From NCBI GenBank assembly GCA_947457565.1, contig CANGWH010000007.1, forward strand, positions 1 through 49,983: a stretch of 49,983 bases of DNA. The letters are read 5' to 3'. A program made the translations under genes and the position numbers. The notes beneath the pieces were generated by a model that was given only the letters and a program-made list of their open reading frames with translations, was not told the DNA's origin and did not search any database. The DNA is from Flavobacteriales bacterium (GTDB taxonomy: Bacteria > Bacteroidota > Bacteroidia > NS11-12g > UBA955). This document shows, piece by piece, positions 42,017-49,980 of this stretch (the first letter of the stretch is position 1; the number at the start of each line of letters is the position of its first letter).

Positions 42017-44268
42017 TGAATGGGAACTTTCCGGTGGAGGGCATGACCTGTGCAGCTTGTGCCGTTAGCCTGGAAACATACCTGAAAAGTTCATTGCCGT
42101 TACATTCCATTGCCGTTAATTATACAACACAATCAGTTGCCATCAATTTCGATGAATCGCTAGTTACCCTAGCAAAAATTCAAGAAAAAGCCGAAGATAT
42201 TGGCTATAAAATTATTGGTATCCAAGACTCATCAGAATCAATTTTATACCAAAAAAATAAAGAAAAATCAGACCACTTACAACTGAAACGAAGATTTTGG
42301 ATTGGGGTAGTTTTCACCCTCCCAATATTTATCATTTCCATGTTCTTCATGGATATCATCCCAGCAGAACATACATTATTACTAGCACTTTCTCTGCCGG
42401 TAATTTTCTATTCCGGCAAGCCATTTTATATATCGGCCTGGAAAAAAATCAAACACAAACAAACCAATATGGATACGCTGGTTGCGCTTTCAACCGGCAT
42501 TGCCTTTGGATATTCCACCATCATTACCCTACTAGAATTTCTCAATCCCCATCTACATTACCACGTTTATTTCGAATCGGCAACGGTTATTATTACCCTA
42601 ATTTTATTGGGAAAATACCTAGAAGAAATTGCCAAGCAAAGCACCTCGGCTTCCATTCGCGAATTGCTTCAATTACAGCCCCAAATAGCCAATGTTATTC
42701 GCAACGGAGAAACAATATCCTTACCTATTAAAGAAATAATACCCGGCGATTTAATCATTACATTGCCAGGGGATGTTATCCCTGTAGATGGAAAAATCAA
42801 ACAAGGAATAGCACATATTAACGAAAGCAACCTTAGCGGCGAAGCTATCCCTGTGAGTAAAACCAAAGGCGACAAAGTGTACGCGTCCACCATTAATTTG
42901 GATGGAACATTAAAAATAATTGCACACGAAGTAGGCAATCAAACCGTTCTTGCCGCTATTGTTCGAAGTGTAGAAACTGCATTAAATAGCAAGCCCCCCA
43001 TTCAACAAACGGCCGATAAAATTGCTGGTATTTTTACCCCAATTGTACTCGGTATTGCCGTGCTTTCCGCCTCCATTTGGTGGATATCAGGGGATATTAC
43101 CCTTGCCTACACTTCTCTTATAAACGTATTAATCATCGCCTGCCCATGCGCTTTAGGCCTTGCAACCCCAACAGCCCTGATAGTTGGCATTGGCGAAGGC
43201 GCAAAAAAAGGAATATTATTTAAAGATGCCGAAGCATTAGAAAACTTGCACCGAACTACCGATGTTGTTTTCGATAAAACTGGAACACTTACTGTAGGTG
43301 CACCTACAGTAATTAATCATTGGCTAAACACAAGTATTAATCCTATCGATTGGACTGCATTATTGTTGGCCGAAACACAATCGAACCACCCCATTGCCAA
43401 GGCTGTAGTTGCCTTTATTACTCCGCAATTACCCAATACAGATCCCGAAGTTCTTGAGGAACTACGTGAAATCCCTGGAAAAGGCCTACAGATTAACTAC
43501 AAGAAAACCAACTATAAAGTGGGTTCCATTGGCTGGATTCAAGAACTCAACATTGCCATTAACAAAGACCAAAACAACTTTATTACGTCCCAAATTGACC
43601 AAGGCCTTACATTGGTTTTTTTTATTCGCGGACGCCAACTTGAAGCGCTGGAAACCATGGAAATCTTAGCCATTTTTTCCATTAGTGACAAAATAAAGCC
43701 CGATGCCCATACATCCCTCAACGCATTAAAATCATTAGGTATAACCACCCATTTATTAACCGGCGATACCCAACAATCGGCCGATAGCGTTGCCCTGCAA
43801 CTACAAATTCTACATACCAAGGCAAAAGCACTGCCCCAAGAAAAATTAACTTACATTCAAAATCTTCAAAAAACTAAAAAATTTGTAACGATGGTGGGAG
43901 ACGGTATCAATGATGCCCCCTCATTAGCCCAAGCCAATGTGGGTGTTGCCATGGGAGCAGGGACACCAGTAGCAATTGAAACAGCACAAATCACACTCAG
44001 AAACAGCGAATTAAACCAGTTCATTCAAGCAATTATTCTTTCAAAAAAGACTTTTTCAACCATCAACCAAAATCTTTTTTGGGCTTTTTTTTACAACTTA
44101 TTAGCCATTCCTATTGCAGCCGGAGTGCTAATCCCCATCAATGGGTTTGTACTTAATCCCATAATTGCAGGTGCTGCCATGAGCTTCAGCTCATTATCCG
44201 TATTGGGCAACTCACTATTTTTAAAATTTAAAATTAAACAACTATTAAAGCCTTCTAAATTTGCATAA
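42016..44268 (+). CDS. copA: Copper-type heavy-metal P1B-ATPase
   Basis: The 750-residue pump has a single N-terminal HMA domain with GMTCAAC (Cys12, Cys15), eight membrane segments, and the P1B-1 signature CPC (Cys376-Pro-Cys378) in the sixth. DKTGT starts at Asp420, the phosphorylated residue. SNHPIAKAV holds the HP motif, and GDGINDAP begins at residue 628. The CPC motif points to Cu(I) and export from the cytoplasm, though Ag(I) would be the same. The overlap with yqgE and the HMA protein three bases after the stop make a three-gene operon. Confidence 0.95.
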   Translation: MNGNFPVEGMTCAACAVSLETYLKSSLPLHSIAVNYTTQSVAINFDESLVTLAKIQEKAEDIGYKIIGIQDSSESILYQKNKEKSDHLQLKRRFWIGVVFTLPIFIISMFFMDIIPAEHTLLLALSLPVIFYSGKPFYISAWKKIKHKQTNMDTLVALSTGIAFGYSTIITLLEFLNPHLHYHVYFESATVIITLILLGKYLEEIAKQSTSASIRELLQLQPQIANVIRNGETISLPIKEIIPGDLIITLPGDVIPVDGKIKQGIAHINESNLSGEAIPVSKTKGDKVYASTINLDGTLKIIAHEVGNQTVLAAIVRSVETALNSKPPIQQTADKIAGIFTPIVLGIAVLSASIWWISGDITLAYTSLINVLIIACPCALGLATPTALIVGIGEGAKKGILFKDAEALENLHRTTDVVFDKTGTLTVGAPTVINHWLNTSINPIDWTALLLAETQSNHPIAKAVVAFITPQLPNTDPEVLEELREIPGKGLQINYKKTNYKVGSIGWIQELNIAINKDQNNFITSQIDQGLTLVFFIRGRQLEALETMEILAIFSISDKIKPDAHTSLNALKSLGITTHLLTGDTQQSADSVALQLQILHTKAKALPQEKLTYIQNLQKTKKFVTMVGDGINDAPSLAQANVGVAMGAGTPVAIETAQITLRNSELNQFIQAIILSKKTFSTINQNLFWAFFYNLLAIPIAAGVLIPINGFVLNPIIAGAAMSFSSLSVLGNSLFLKFKIKQLLKPSKFA

Positions 44269-44271
44269 ACC

Positions 44272-44484
44272 ATGAAAAAACTAACATTTACAACAAATAT
44301 TAATTGCGGAAACTGCATCAAATCCGTTACTCCATGGTTAAATCAATCGGATGAAATTGAAGAATGGAGCGTTGATACGGCCAATCCTCAAAAAACACTT
44401 ACCACCGTTGTAGAGGACTCAACTACCCCTGAAACAATCATAGAAATTGTTACCAAAGCGGGGTTTTCCATCCAACCACTCTAA
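44272..44484 (+). CDS. CopZ-like HMA metallochaperone
   Basis: This 70-residue single HMA domain has the metal-binding pair NCGNC (Cys12, Cys15) in the loop after the first strand. The usual GMxCxxC has become NINCGNC. It would carry Cu(I) to the ATPase encoded just before it. Coupling to copA (three bases) supports this. Its sequence is acidic and diverges strongly from the HMA domain of the pump. Confidence 0.85.
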   Translation: MKKLTFTTNINCGNCIKSVTPWLNQSDEIEEWSVDTANPQKTLTTVVEDSTTPETIIEIVTKAGFSIQPL

Positions 44485-44490
44485 ATAAAA

Positions 44491-44530
44491 ATTCCCAATA
44501 CTCCACACAGAATATCGGGAATCTATTTTC
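44491..44530 (+). terminator. Probable terminator of the yqgE-copA operon
   Basis: ATTCCCAATA (44491-44500) and TATCGGGAAT (44513-44522) pair with one mismatch, followed by CTATTTTCTT. The stem starts six bases after the stop codon. The T-run is interrupted. Confidence 0.55.
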
Positions 44531-44617
44531 TTTCTTATTCTTCTACTTCCTTTTTATCAGCAGTAAACGGAAGCTCGGGAAAGTAGAATTCGAATAACCT
44601 GAAATCGATTTAAAATA

Positions 44618-45040
44618 TTATTCTTTCGAAACGAATGTCTCAATAATTTTACTTTCATTTTCTAACTTCATCTCGTCCGAAGCTAATCGTACAATCCGAT
44701 ATTTCTTCTCTCCCTGAGAAACGCCAGACCAACTTCTCTCCAAAATTAATTCTTCCTTCGAAGAACCCCACTTCCATTTAACATCCAACACAGCTTCCGA
44801 AATATTACCAGTTTGCGTGTTTTTCGTGGCCACAGTTTGTTTTCCCGTCCCATCCTTGTCTAACAATAACGTAACCGTCATATTAGCCGGCGGCGCAAAT
44901 CCACCATCCAAAATGGTTTGATTCCAAGTATTTGCCAATCTCCCTTTCTTCGATGCCAATGACATCGGCCCTTCCTCATACGTACAAGCATTAAACAACA
45001 CCGATACCGCAGCAAAAGCAATTAGTAATTTTTTTCTCAT
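44618..45040 (-). CDS. Small lipoprotein, lipocalin-like, related to the one at 45601-45999
   Basis: This 140-residue protein has a lipoprotein signal (VLFNAC, Cys19). The mature part begins TYEEGPMSLASKKGRLANTW and continues with alternating polar/hydrophobic strands (VTLLLDKDGTGKQTV, VKWKWGSSKEELIL), as in small beta-barrel lipocalin-like proteins. The gene at 45601 shares the C-x-YE-x-GP and R-x-x-N-x-W pattern at its mature N-terminus, so I infer paralogy. No enzyme motif is present. It is divergent from the tmRNA gene. Confidence 0.72.
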   Translation of the reverse strand: MRKKLLIAFAAVSVLFNACTYEEGPMSLASKKGRLANTWNQTILDGGFAPPANMTVTLLLDKDGTGKQTVATKNTQTGNISEAVLDVKWKWGSSKEELILERSWSGVSQGEKKYRIVRLASDEMKLENESKIIETFVSKE

Positions 45041-45116
45041 AGTATTTGTTTCAATTGATTTATAGCGAATTAAAGCGTTTTACACCGATTTCCCCAAATA
45101 CCATGACAAATTTTCG

Positions 45117-45124
45117 TAACTTTG
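45117..45124 (+). promoter_or_regulatory. ssrA: -7 box of the tmRNA gene
   Basis: TAACTTTG matches TAnnTTTG and is 13 bases before the mature tmRNA 5' end. No clear TTG at -33. Confidence 0.5.
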
Positions 45125-45137
45125 CAGTAAGTTCTTT

Positions 45138-45506
45138 GGGGTTGACTGGAATCGACGGGTTGATTGATTGCAGTGTAAGCATGTGGTGCTTTGGAAGCTG
45201 GCACTCAAATCTCAACTTTCAAATTTTTAAGAGGCGAAAATAACTACGCCATGGCTGCCTAATCGGAAGGATTAGACACTTGCCATCTGTTTCGGAACAG
45301 TTTACTTGGGCCCTGTTCCATCCGAAGCAGTCGACACGCCCGGGTATCTCCCCCACCATCAGCGCAAGGGTAGATTATGAAGCTGGATAAGGAACTTTGT
45401 TGGCCAGGGACGAGCCGGCCTGTTCCCGAAAACAATCGATCCCTAAACATGTAGAAAGCGCTAGCACTCGCTTCTCCGGACGGGAGTTCGAACCTCCCCA
45501 ACTCCA
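45138..45506 (+). ncRNA. ssrA: Transfer-messenger RNA (tmRNA)
   Basis: The 5' end GGGGTTGACTGGAATCGACG and the 3' end CGGGAGTTCGAACCTCCC plus CAACTCC form the tRNA-like domain: GGGGTTG pairs with CAACTCC (one G-T pair), leaving A45506 as the discriminator. CCA is not encoded. The tag frame is GGC-GAA-AAT-AAC-TAC-GCC-ATG-GCT-GCC-TAA (45233-45262), encoding GENNYAMAA. It releases stalled ribosomes with SmpB and marks the peptide for degradation. The exact resume codon is inferred from the family's tag pattern. Confidence 0.96.
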
Positions 45507-45526
45507 CTTTTGACAACAGTCTAGGC

Positions 45527-45557
45527 AAACAACAGGACATAAAAAATCCTGTTGTTT
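45527..45557. terminator. Hairpin after tmRNA, probably bidirectional
   Basis: AAACAACAGGA (45527-45537) and TCCTGTTGTTT (45547-45557) are a perfect 11-bp inverted repeat around a 9-base A-rich loop. It lies between the tmRNA end and the end of the convergent lipoprotein gene, so it could stop both. Confidence 0.72.
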
Positions 45558-45600
45558 GATTTGATTAAAATTTTAGAATCTTTTCTTAACTAGATGTCGA

Positions 45601-45999
45601 TTATTTAGTCGCCAACTCAATGTGAGGACCAACATCCAATAAATATACCTTCAAATTCTTTTCCGTAAGCCGTTTAATAGTAAAAATATCAACTTCACCA
45701 TCGGCATATTGAAGTACAAATATGTCTTTATCCATTCGCCATACCCCAGAAGCCGTAACCACTGAATTAATTAACACCTTAAAGGTACCATCTTCGTCAA
45801 TTTTCCATTCATACCCGGCAAAATCATTAGAGATATCATTTGAATTCTGGGTCACCTTAGTAAATTTCCAATGATTGCTTATTCGGGCAGTTGCCGAACG
45901 AAAAGAAATGCCCGGACCGTCCTCGTACTTACTACAACTCATTTGTGTTGTACTCAGCCCAAGTACAAACATGATTACAAAAATAATTTTATGGTTCAT
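45601..45999 (-). CDS. Small lipoprotein, related to the one at 44618-45040
   Basis: The 132 residues start with a lipoprotein signal (TQMSC, Cys22) and continue SKYEDGPGISFRSATARISNHW, sharing YE-x-GP and the R-x-x-N-x-W pattern with the gene on the other side of tmRNA. The later part has beta strands (YEWKIDEDGTFKVLIN, GVWRMDKDIFVLQY, VDIFTIKRL), similar in placement to the first protein. Function unknown; location probably the outer membrane. Confidence 0.72.
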   Translation of the reverse strand: MNHKIIFVIMFVLGLSTTQMSCSKYEDGPGISFRSATARISNHWKFTKVTQNSNDISNDFAGYEWKIDEDGTFKVLINSVVTASGVWRMDKDIFVLQYADGEVDIFTIKRLTEKNLKVYLLDVGPHIELATK

Positions 46000-46074
46000 A
46001 CTTCAATATTCAGAAGATCACCAATAGATTAAAAACGAAAAATCACAAAAACCTGTTGTGAATTTTACGAAAAA

Positions 46075-46986
46075 TCACAACCCTTCGCCCCAATTTTTCA
46101 ACTCTTCTTCGCTCCATAAATCGGGGAAGAAAATTCTGCGCTGATATTTCGGATGCATGTATTTCTGCCAATCACTACCCCCCGTAGCTGCGGCAGTGCC
46201 CAAATACTTGCCCGCTGCGTTGTAATGTGCCATTACCCAAACTACATTCACCGTGTAATCGTAATGCCTCATAGCCGCAATTAATCCCTCGTCTTTCTTC
46301 ACTTCATCCGGCAACTGCTTAAATCGGGTCCAAAAATTACGGGTATTGTAGTACTCCATTTTTTGTAAAAACTCCGAACGATACCTGCGCTCAAAATTCA
46401 TCAATAACGCATTCTTTTTACCCGTTGTGTGGTCCTTTCCTGCCGCCTGCCAATACAAATGATCATAGGCATGATCATAGCCCGTGTTTCGATCTATGGT
46501 TGCACGGTACCGCGCATCGATCAAATTAATTAACTCTGTTGACCCAAATTCAATGATTCTGTATTGCGCACTTTGAAACCCTGAAGCCGGGGTTAAGGTA
46601 TTTCTAAACTTCATGTACTGCTCCTTTTCCATCCCGTCACCCATGATGGTAAACGAAGAAGATAACATATCAAAGTACCTACTAATCCTGCGCAATTTCT
46701 CAGTGAAAAATGCAGCATCTACCGTTTCCTTTGCCGCCACCTGATCCAACTCCCACAACACCATTTTAAACAATAACTCATTAATTTGGTGATACATAAT
46801 AAAGACCATTTCGTCGGGCTGATTGGTCCGCTGTACCTGCAAACTCAACAATGCGTCGGGCAATATATAATCCCAATAGGTAATCGGATTATTCCATACC
46901 AACCCTTCCAAATGGGTATCGGTATTTTGACCTATTTTCTGGAACTTGTCGTCCAACCTTCGTAAAATATCTTCTCTATTATCCAT
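46075..46986 (-). CDS. kynA: Tryptophan 2,3-dioxygenase
   Basis: I use the ATG at 46986 (303 residues, MDNREDILRR). The frame is open for 30 more codons but those do not resemble the family; an ATG at 47058 is the alternative. TYWDYILPDALLSLQ and DEMVFIMYHQINELLFKMVLWEL are the conserved N-terminal block, whose His contacts substrate. WVMAHYNAAGKYLGTAAATG near the C-terminus contains the haem-ligand histidine. The enzyme opens the indole ring of tryptophan to N-formylkynurenine, the first step of the kynurenine route. Other kyn genes are not in view. Confidence 0.92.
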   Translation of the reverse strand: MDNREDILRRLDDKFQKIGQNTDTHLEGLVWNNPITYWDYILPDALLSLQVQRTNQPDEMVFIMYHQINELLFKMVLWELDQVAAKETVDAAFFTEKLRRISRYFDMLSSSFTIMGDGMEKEQYMKFRNTLTPASGFQSAQYRIIEFGSTELINLIDARYRATIDRNTGYDHAYDHLYWQAAGKDHTTGKKNALLMNFERRYRSEFLQKMEYYNTRNFWTRFKQLPDEVKKDEGLIAAMRHYDYTVNVVWVMAHYNAAGKYLGTAAATGGSDWQKYMHPKYQRRIFFPDLWSEEELKNWGEGL

Positions 46987-47209
46987 AAAATCTTTATCGA
47001 TTAAATCGGTATTTCCTTTAAAACAGCCGCAATTTAAGCCCGATTCTTGGATTCGCATCAAAAGAAATGATACCAATCATAAAATCAAATTTCAATACTA
47101 CTATCCGTTGAGAAAATGCACCATTTCCAGCAAATAATCTCTCAATACCCTTGCTCATACCCAGTTACAAGGTACCTCGTCTGGCTTGCTCGGCTTCGAT
47201 CTTAGAGTT

Positions 47210-48370
47210 TTAAGAAATAATCCAACTTTTATAATAATCTTTCACTTCATAGTTTAAGGCATCCGCCGTGATTTTCAATGGATTAAATGGATCAATCATA
47301 ACCGCTAACTCTCCCGTCTCCTTCCTCCCAATGCTACGTTCAATAGCTCCCGGATGTGGACCGTGAGGAACCCCGCCAGGATGCAGTGTGAACTGACCCT
47401 TTTCGATGTTATTTCTGCTCATAAAATCACCATCCACATAATACAAAATCTCCTCCGAGTCGATATTGCTGTGATGATAAGGCGCCGGAATGGCATCGGG
47501 ATGATAATCATACATCCTCGGCACAAACGAGCACACCACAAAATTCCTACCCTCAAATTGTTGGTGAATGGGTGGAGGCATGTGAATTCTGCCCGTTATC
47601 GGCTCAAAATCGAAAATTGAAAACGCGTATGGGTAATTGTAACCGTCCCAACCAATCAAGTCAAATGGATGATTACCATACACATAGGGATAAACTAATC
47701 CCCTTTTTTTAATCCGAATTAAAAAATCTCCTTTTTGGTCGATGGTTTCAAAACTCTCGGGATATCGATAATCGCGCTCGCAAAAAGGCGAATGCTCTAA
47801 GTACTGTCCAAATTCATTTCGATATCGCTTAGGCGACCGAATAGGACTATGCGATTCAATAAATAACAATCGATTATTGGAACCATTAAAGGACAATCGA
47901 TAAACCGTACCTCGCGGAATAACCACATAATCACCATATTCAAACAGTACCTGCCCATACATGGTATGCAATACCCCACTGCCCTCATGAATAAACAACA
48001 TCTCATCAGAATCGGAGTTTTTGAAAAAATAATCTTCCATGCTCTGTGTTGGTCTAGCAATCCCAATTTGCATGTCGTCATTAACAAAAAAGACTTTTCT
48101 ACTCTGTAAATAGTCTGAAATGGGCTTCACATCAAAGCCTTTAAAACTCAAGCATTTTAAATTGTCTTCTACCGCAATTTTCGGCCGAAAATCCACCGCT
48201 TCCCCTATAGATTTCACCATCGTTGGCGGATTAAGATGGTACAACAACGATGATGTACTTGAGAAACCTTCTGTTCCAAATAATTCCTCGTGGTATAACT
48301 CCCCGTTAGGCTGCCTGAAAACTGTATGTCGTTTTTTAGGTATTGCTCCCGCTCGTTTATAAATTGGCAT
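47210..48370 (-). CDS. hmgA: Homogentisate 1,2-dioxygenase
   Basis: From the ATG at 48370 (386 residues) the protein reads MPIYKRAGAIPKKRHTVFR, typical of the bacterial enzyme. Cupin strands hold FIHEGSGVLHTMYGQVLFEY in the N-terminal half; the iron site in the C-terminal half includes YHHSNIDSEEILYYV and GGVPHGPHPG, with the His-Glu-His ligands. It opens the ring of homogentisate to maleylacetoacetate in tyrosine and phenylalanine breakdown. The 4-hydroxyphenylpyruvate dioxygenase and later steps are not adjacent. A -7 box (TACTTTTG) is nine bases before the start. Confidence 0.93.
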   Translation of the reverse strand: MPIYKRAGAIPKKRHTVFRQPNGELYHEELFGTEGFSSTSSLLYHLNPPTMVKSIGEAVDFRPKIAVEDNLKCLSFKGFDVKPISDYLQSRKVFFVNDDMQIGIARPTQSMEDYFFKNSDSDEMLFIHEGSGVLHTMYGQVLFEYGDYVVIPRGTVYRLSFNGSNNRLLFIESHSPIRSPKRYRNEFGQYLEHSPFCERDYRYPESFETIDQKGDFLIRIKKRGLVYPYVYGNHPFDLIGWDGYNYPYAFSIFDFEPITGRIHMPPPIHQQFEGRNFVVCSFVPRMYDYHPDAIPAPYHHSNIDSEEILYYVDGDFMSRNNIEKGQFTLHPGGVPHGPHPGAIERSIGRKETGELAVMIDPFNPLKITADALNYEVKDYYKSWIIS

Positions 48371-48379
48371 AATTGCCAA

Positions 48380-48387
48380 CAAAAGTA
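48380..48387 (-). promoter_or_regulatory. -7 box before hmgA
   Basis: TACTTTTG on the minus strand (48387 to 48380) ends nine bases before the ATG at 48370. TTG sites upstream lie at 16 and 26 bases, neither ideal. Confidence 0.42.
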
Positions 48388-48445
48388 TTTGGCTATATCG
48401 CTCCAAATACTGACAATTGTCAGCCCCTCCCCCGATTTTTATCAG

Positions 48446-49018
48446 TTAAACGTTCTGACGGATATTGCTTCCAGCAACGGGTTGTATTCCAAATAATCGT
48501 AAAAATCCTATTACCCCTTCCCAAAACCAAATTTTCTCTAAAATTGGATTAAACCAATCGGTTAATATACAAAATTGCCTATCGTAAGGAGCAATATGGT
48601 GTCCTGCATGATGTTTTGGCGATTGTATCAAACGCATCCGTTGCAAAAATGTAATGAATTTCCCATTCTCTTGCACCGTGCGATGAGCCCACATGTGAAA
48701 TACATTTGCTTGAGCTGCGTAGCATAAGAATATCGCTAATTTCCAAGAAAATTCTCCCGTTATTAAAACAGAAACCGCGTAAATAATCACCCCTAAAATC
48801 CAACTGGCTTTAGTTAAAAACCAATAATTTCGCTTGGTCATATGCCGAGGATCTTGGTGATGGAGAATATTAATTTCAATCACCATCTTGCCTACAAACG
48901 GCATATCTTCCTTACCATACTGGTCCATCCAGAAATGTACAAACCCAGTAGTTAAATCAGCTAAAAAAATCCATAATAGCAATTCTCCAGCTCCTTGTAG
49001 CAATTCAATAAGATTCAT
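48446..49018 (-). CDS. CarF/TMEM189-family lipid desaturase (plasmanylethanolamine desaturase-like)
   Basis: From the ATG at 49018 the protein has 190 residues, with membrane segments near both ends of the first half and in the middle. The histidine motifs of the family (lipid desaturase domain, PF10520) are in order: DLTTGFVHFWMDQYG, ILHHQDPRHMTKRNYW, HMWAHRT, and SPKHHAGHH with IAPYDRQFCILTDWFNP. These would bind a di-iron centre. The characterised members, CarF of Myxococcus and TMEM189/PEDS1 of animals, create the vinyl ether bond of plasmalogens. Whether this protein does the same is an inference from the conserved histidines. An upstream TTG in the same frame is an unlikely start. Confidence 0.88.
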   Translation of the reverse strand: MNLIELLQGAGELLLWIFLADLTTGFVHFWMDQYGKEDMPFVGKMVIEINILHHQDPRHMTKRNYWFLTKASWILGVIIYAVSVLITGEFSWKLAIFLCYAAQANVFHMWAHRTVQENGKFITFLQRMRLIQSPKHHAGHHIAPYDRQFCILTDWFNPILEKIWFWEGVIGFLRLFGIQPVAGSNIRQNV

Positions 49019-49112
49019 AAGAACGCAACCTATCAAATTCCGATGGGATGTGCTTACGAATTTTCACAACTGTAAATTTTGATTTTACGGAAAATCGCAA
49101 TAAACGCAACAC

Positions 49113-49120
49113 TACCTTTG
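49113..49120 (+). promoter_or_regulatory. -7 box before the EamA transporter
   Basis: TACCTTTG ends five bases before the ATG at 49126. No clear TTG at -33. If used, the mRNA would be leaderless. Confidence 0.42.
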
Positions 49121-49125
49121 CAACC

Positions 49126-49980
49126 ATGAAAATCCCAAAAGGAGTAGGTCTAATGCTGCTTGCAAGCATCTCCTTTGGCATAATGAACATTTCGGTAAAA
49201 TTGGTTCATCAAATGCCCGTGGGGGAAGTAGTGTTCTTTCGAGCGGTAGTTCAAATTATACTTAGTATTTTCATTTTGGCCAAAGCCAAACAAAATCCAT
49301 TGGGGAAAAACCCAAAAATGTTACTGCTGCGTGGATTATTTGGTTCTCTGGGTCTATTCTGTTATTTCTACACACTACAAGTAATGCCACTAGGCAATGC
49401 CACCGTAATTCATTATTTAAGCCCCATACTTACCACCTTAGTTGCGGTAGCCCTCGGCGATGAAAAAAACCACCCCATGAGCTATGTCTTTTTTGCGGTT
49501 TGTATGTTGGGTGTAGTTATCGTAAACGGGCTGTCTACCCAAATTACTACCGAAGGAGTTTTAGCCGGGATTGGTGGAGCACTGTTTTCCGCTTTTGCTT
49601 ATAACACCATCCGCCGATTGAAAAATATCGAAAATCCCAACGTGGTTGTTCTTTACTTTCCATTGGTTACATTACCCCTTTCCCTGATCTCCATTCCCGT
49701 TTTTAATCAACCTTGGGTTTGGCCGCAATCTACCGATTGGATTTGGCTTTTGCTAACAGGGATTTCCACCCAAGCCGGACAGTATTTCATGACCCGCGCG
49801 TACCAATCCGAAAAAACGTCCACCGTCTCCGCAGTAAGTTACACCGGAATAATTTGGTCGCTTACATTTGGCATCTTCTTGTTCGATGAATCCTACCAAC
49901 CCCTGCAATACCTGGGAGTTGCTTTGGTAATTATTGGCGTTGTATTAAATGTGATTTTTCAAGCAAAAAACACAAATTAA
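49126..49980 (+). CDS. EamA-family (DMT superfamily) membrane transporter
   Basis: The ATG at 49126 (284 residues) begins the homologous part; 26 codons upstream are open but cover the -7 box. The protein has the ten hydrophobic segments of two EamA repeats: the first opens GVGLMLLASISFGIMNISVK, the second follows GVLAGIGGALFSAFAYNTI. PLGNATVIHYLSPILTTLVA is the conserved loop of the first repeat. Members export amino acids, cofactors or metabolites; the substrate is not evident. It is divergent from the CarF-like gene. Confidence 0.9.
   Translation: MKIPKGVGLMLLASISFGIMNISVKLVHQMPVGEVVFFRAVVQIILSIFILAKAKQNPLGKNPKMLLLRGLFGSLGLFCYFYTLQVMPLGNATVIHYLSPILTTLVAVALGDEKNHPMSYVFFAVCMLGVVIVNGLSTQITTEGVLAGIGGALFSAFAYNTIRRLKNIENPNVVVLYFPLVTLPLSLISIPVFNQPWVWPQSTDWIWLLLTGISTQAGQYFMTRAYQSEKTSTVSAVSYTGIIWSLTFGIFLFDESYQPLQYLGVALVIIGVVLNVIFQAKNTN

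Noticed and set aside
44535-44609. 25-codon open stretch on the minus strand downstream of the lipoprotein gene, with an acidic coding-like ending
   Set aside because: Bounded by stop codons and too short; a run of this length is expected by chance, and no family was recognised.
45046-45540. Apparent small proteins on both strands across 45046-45540
   Set aside because: They overlap the tmRNA gene, whose structure and tag explain the sequence.
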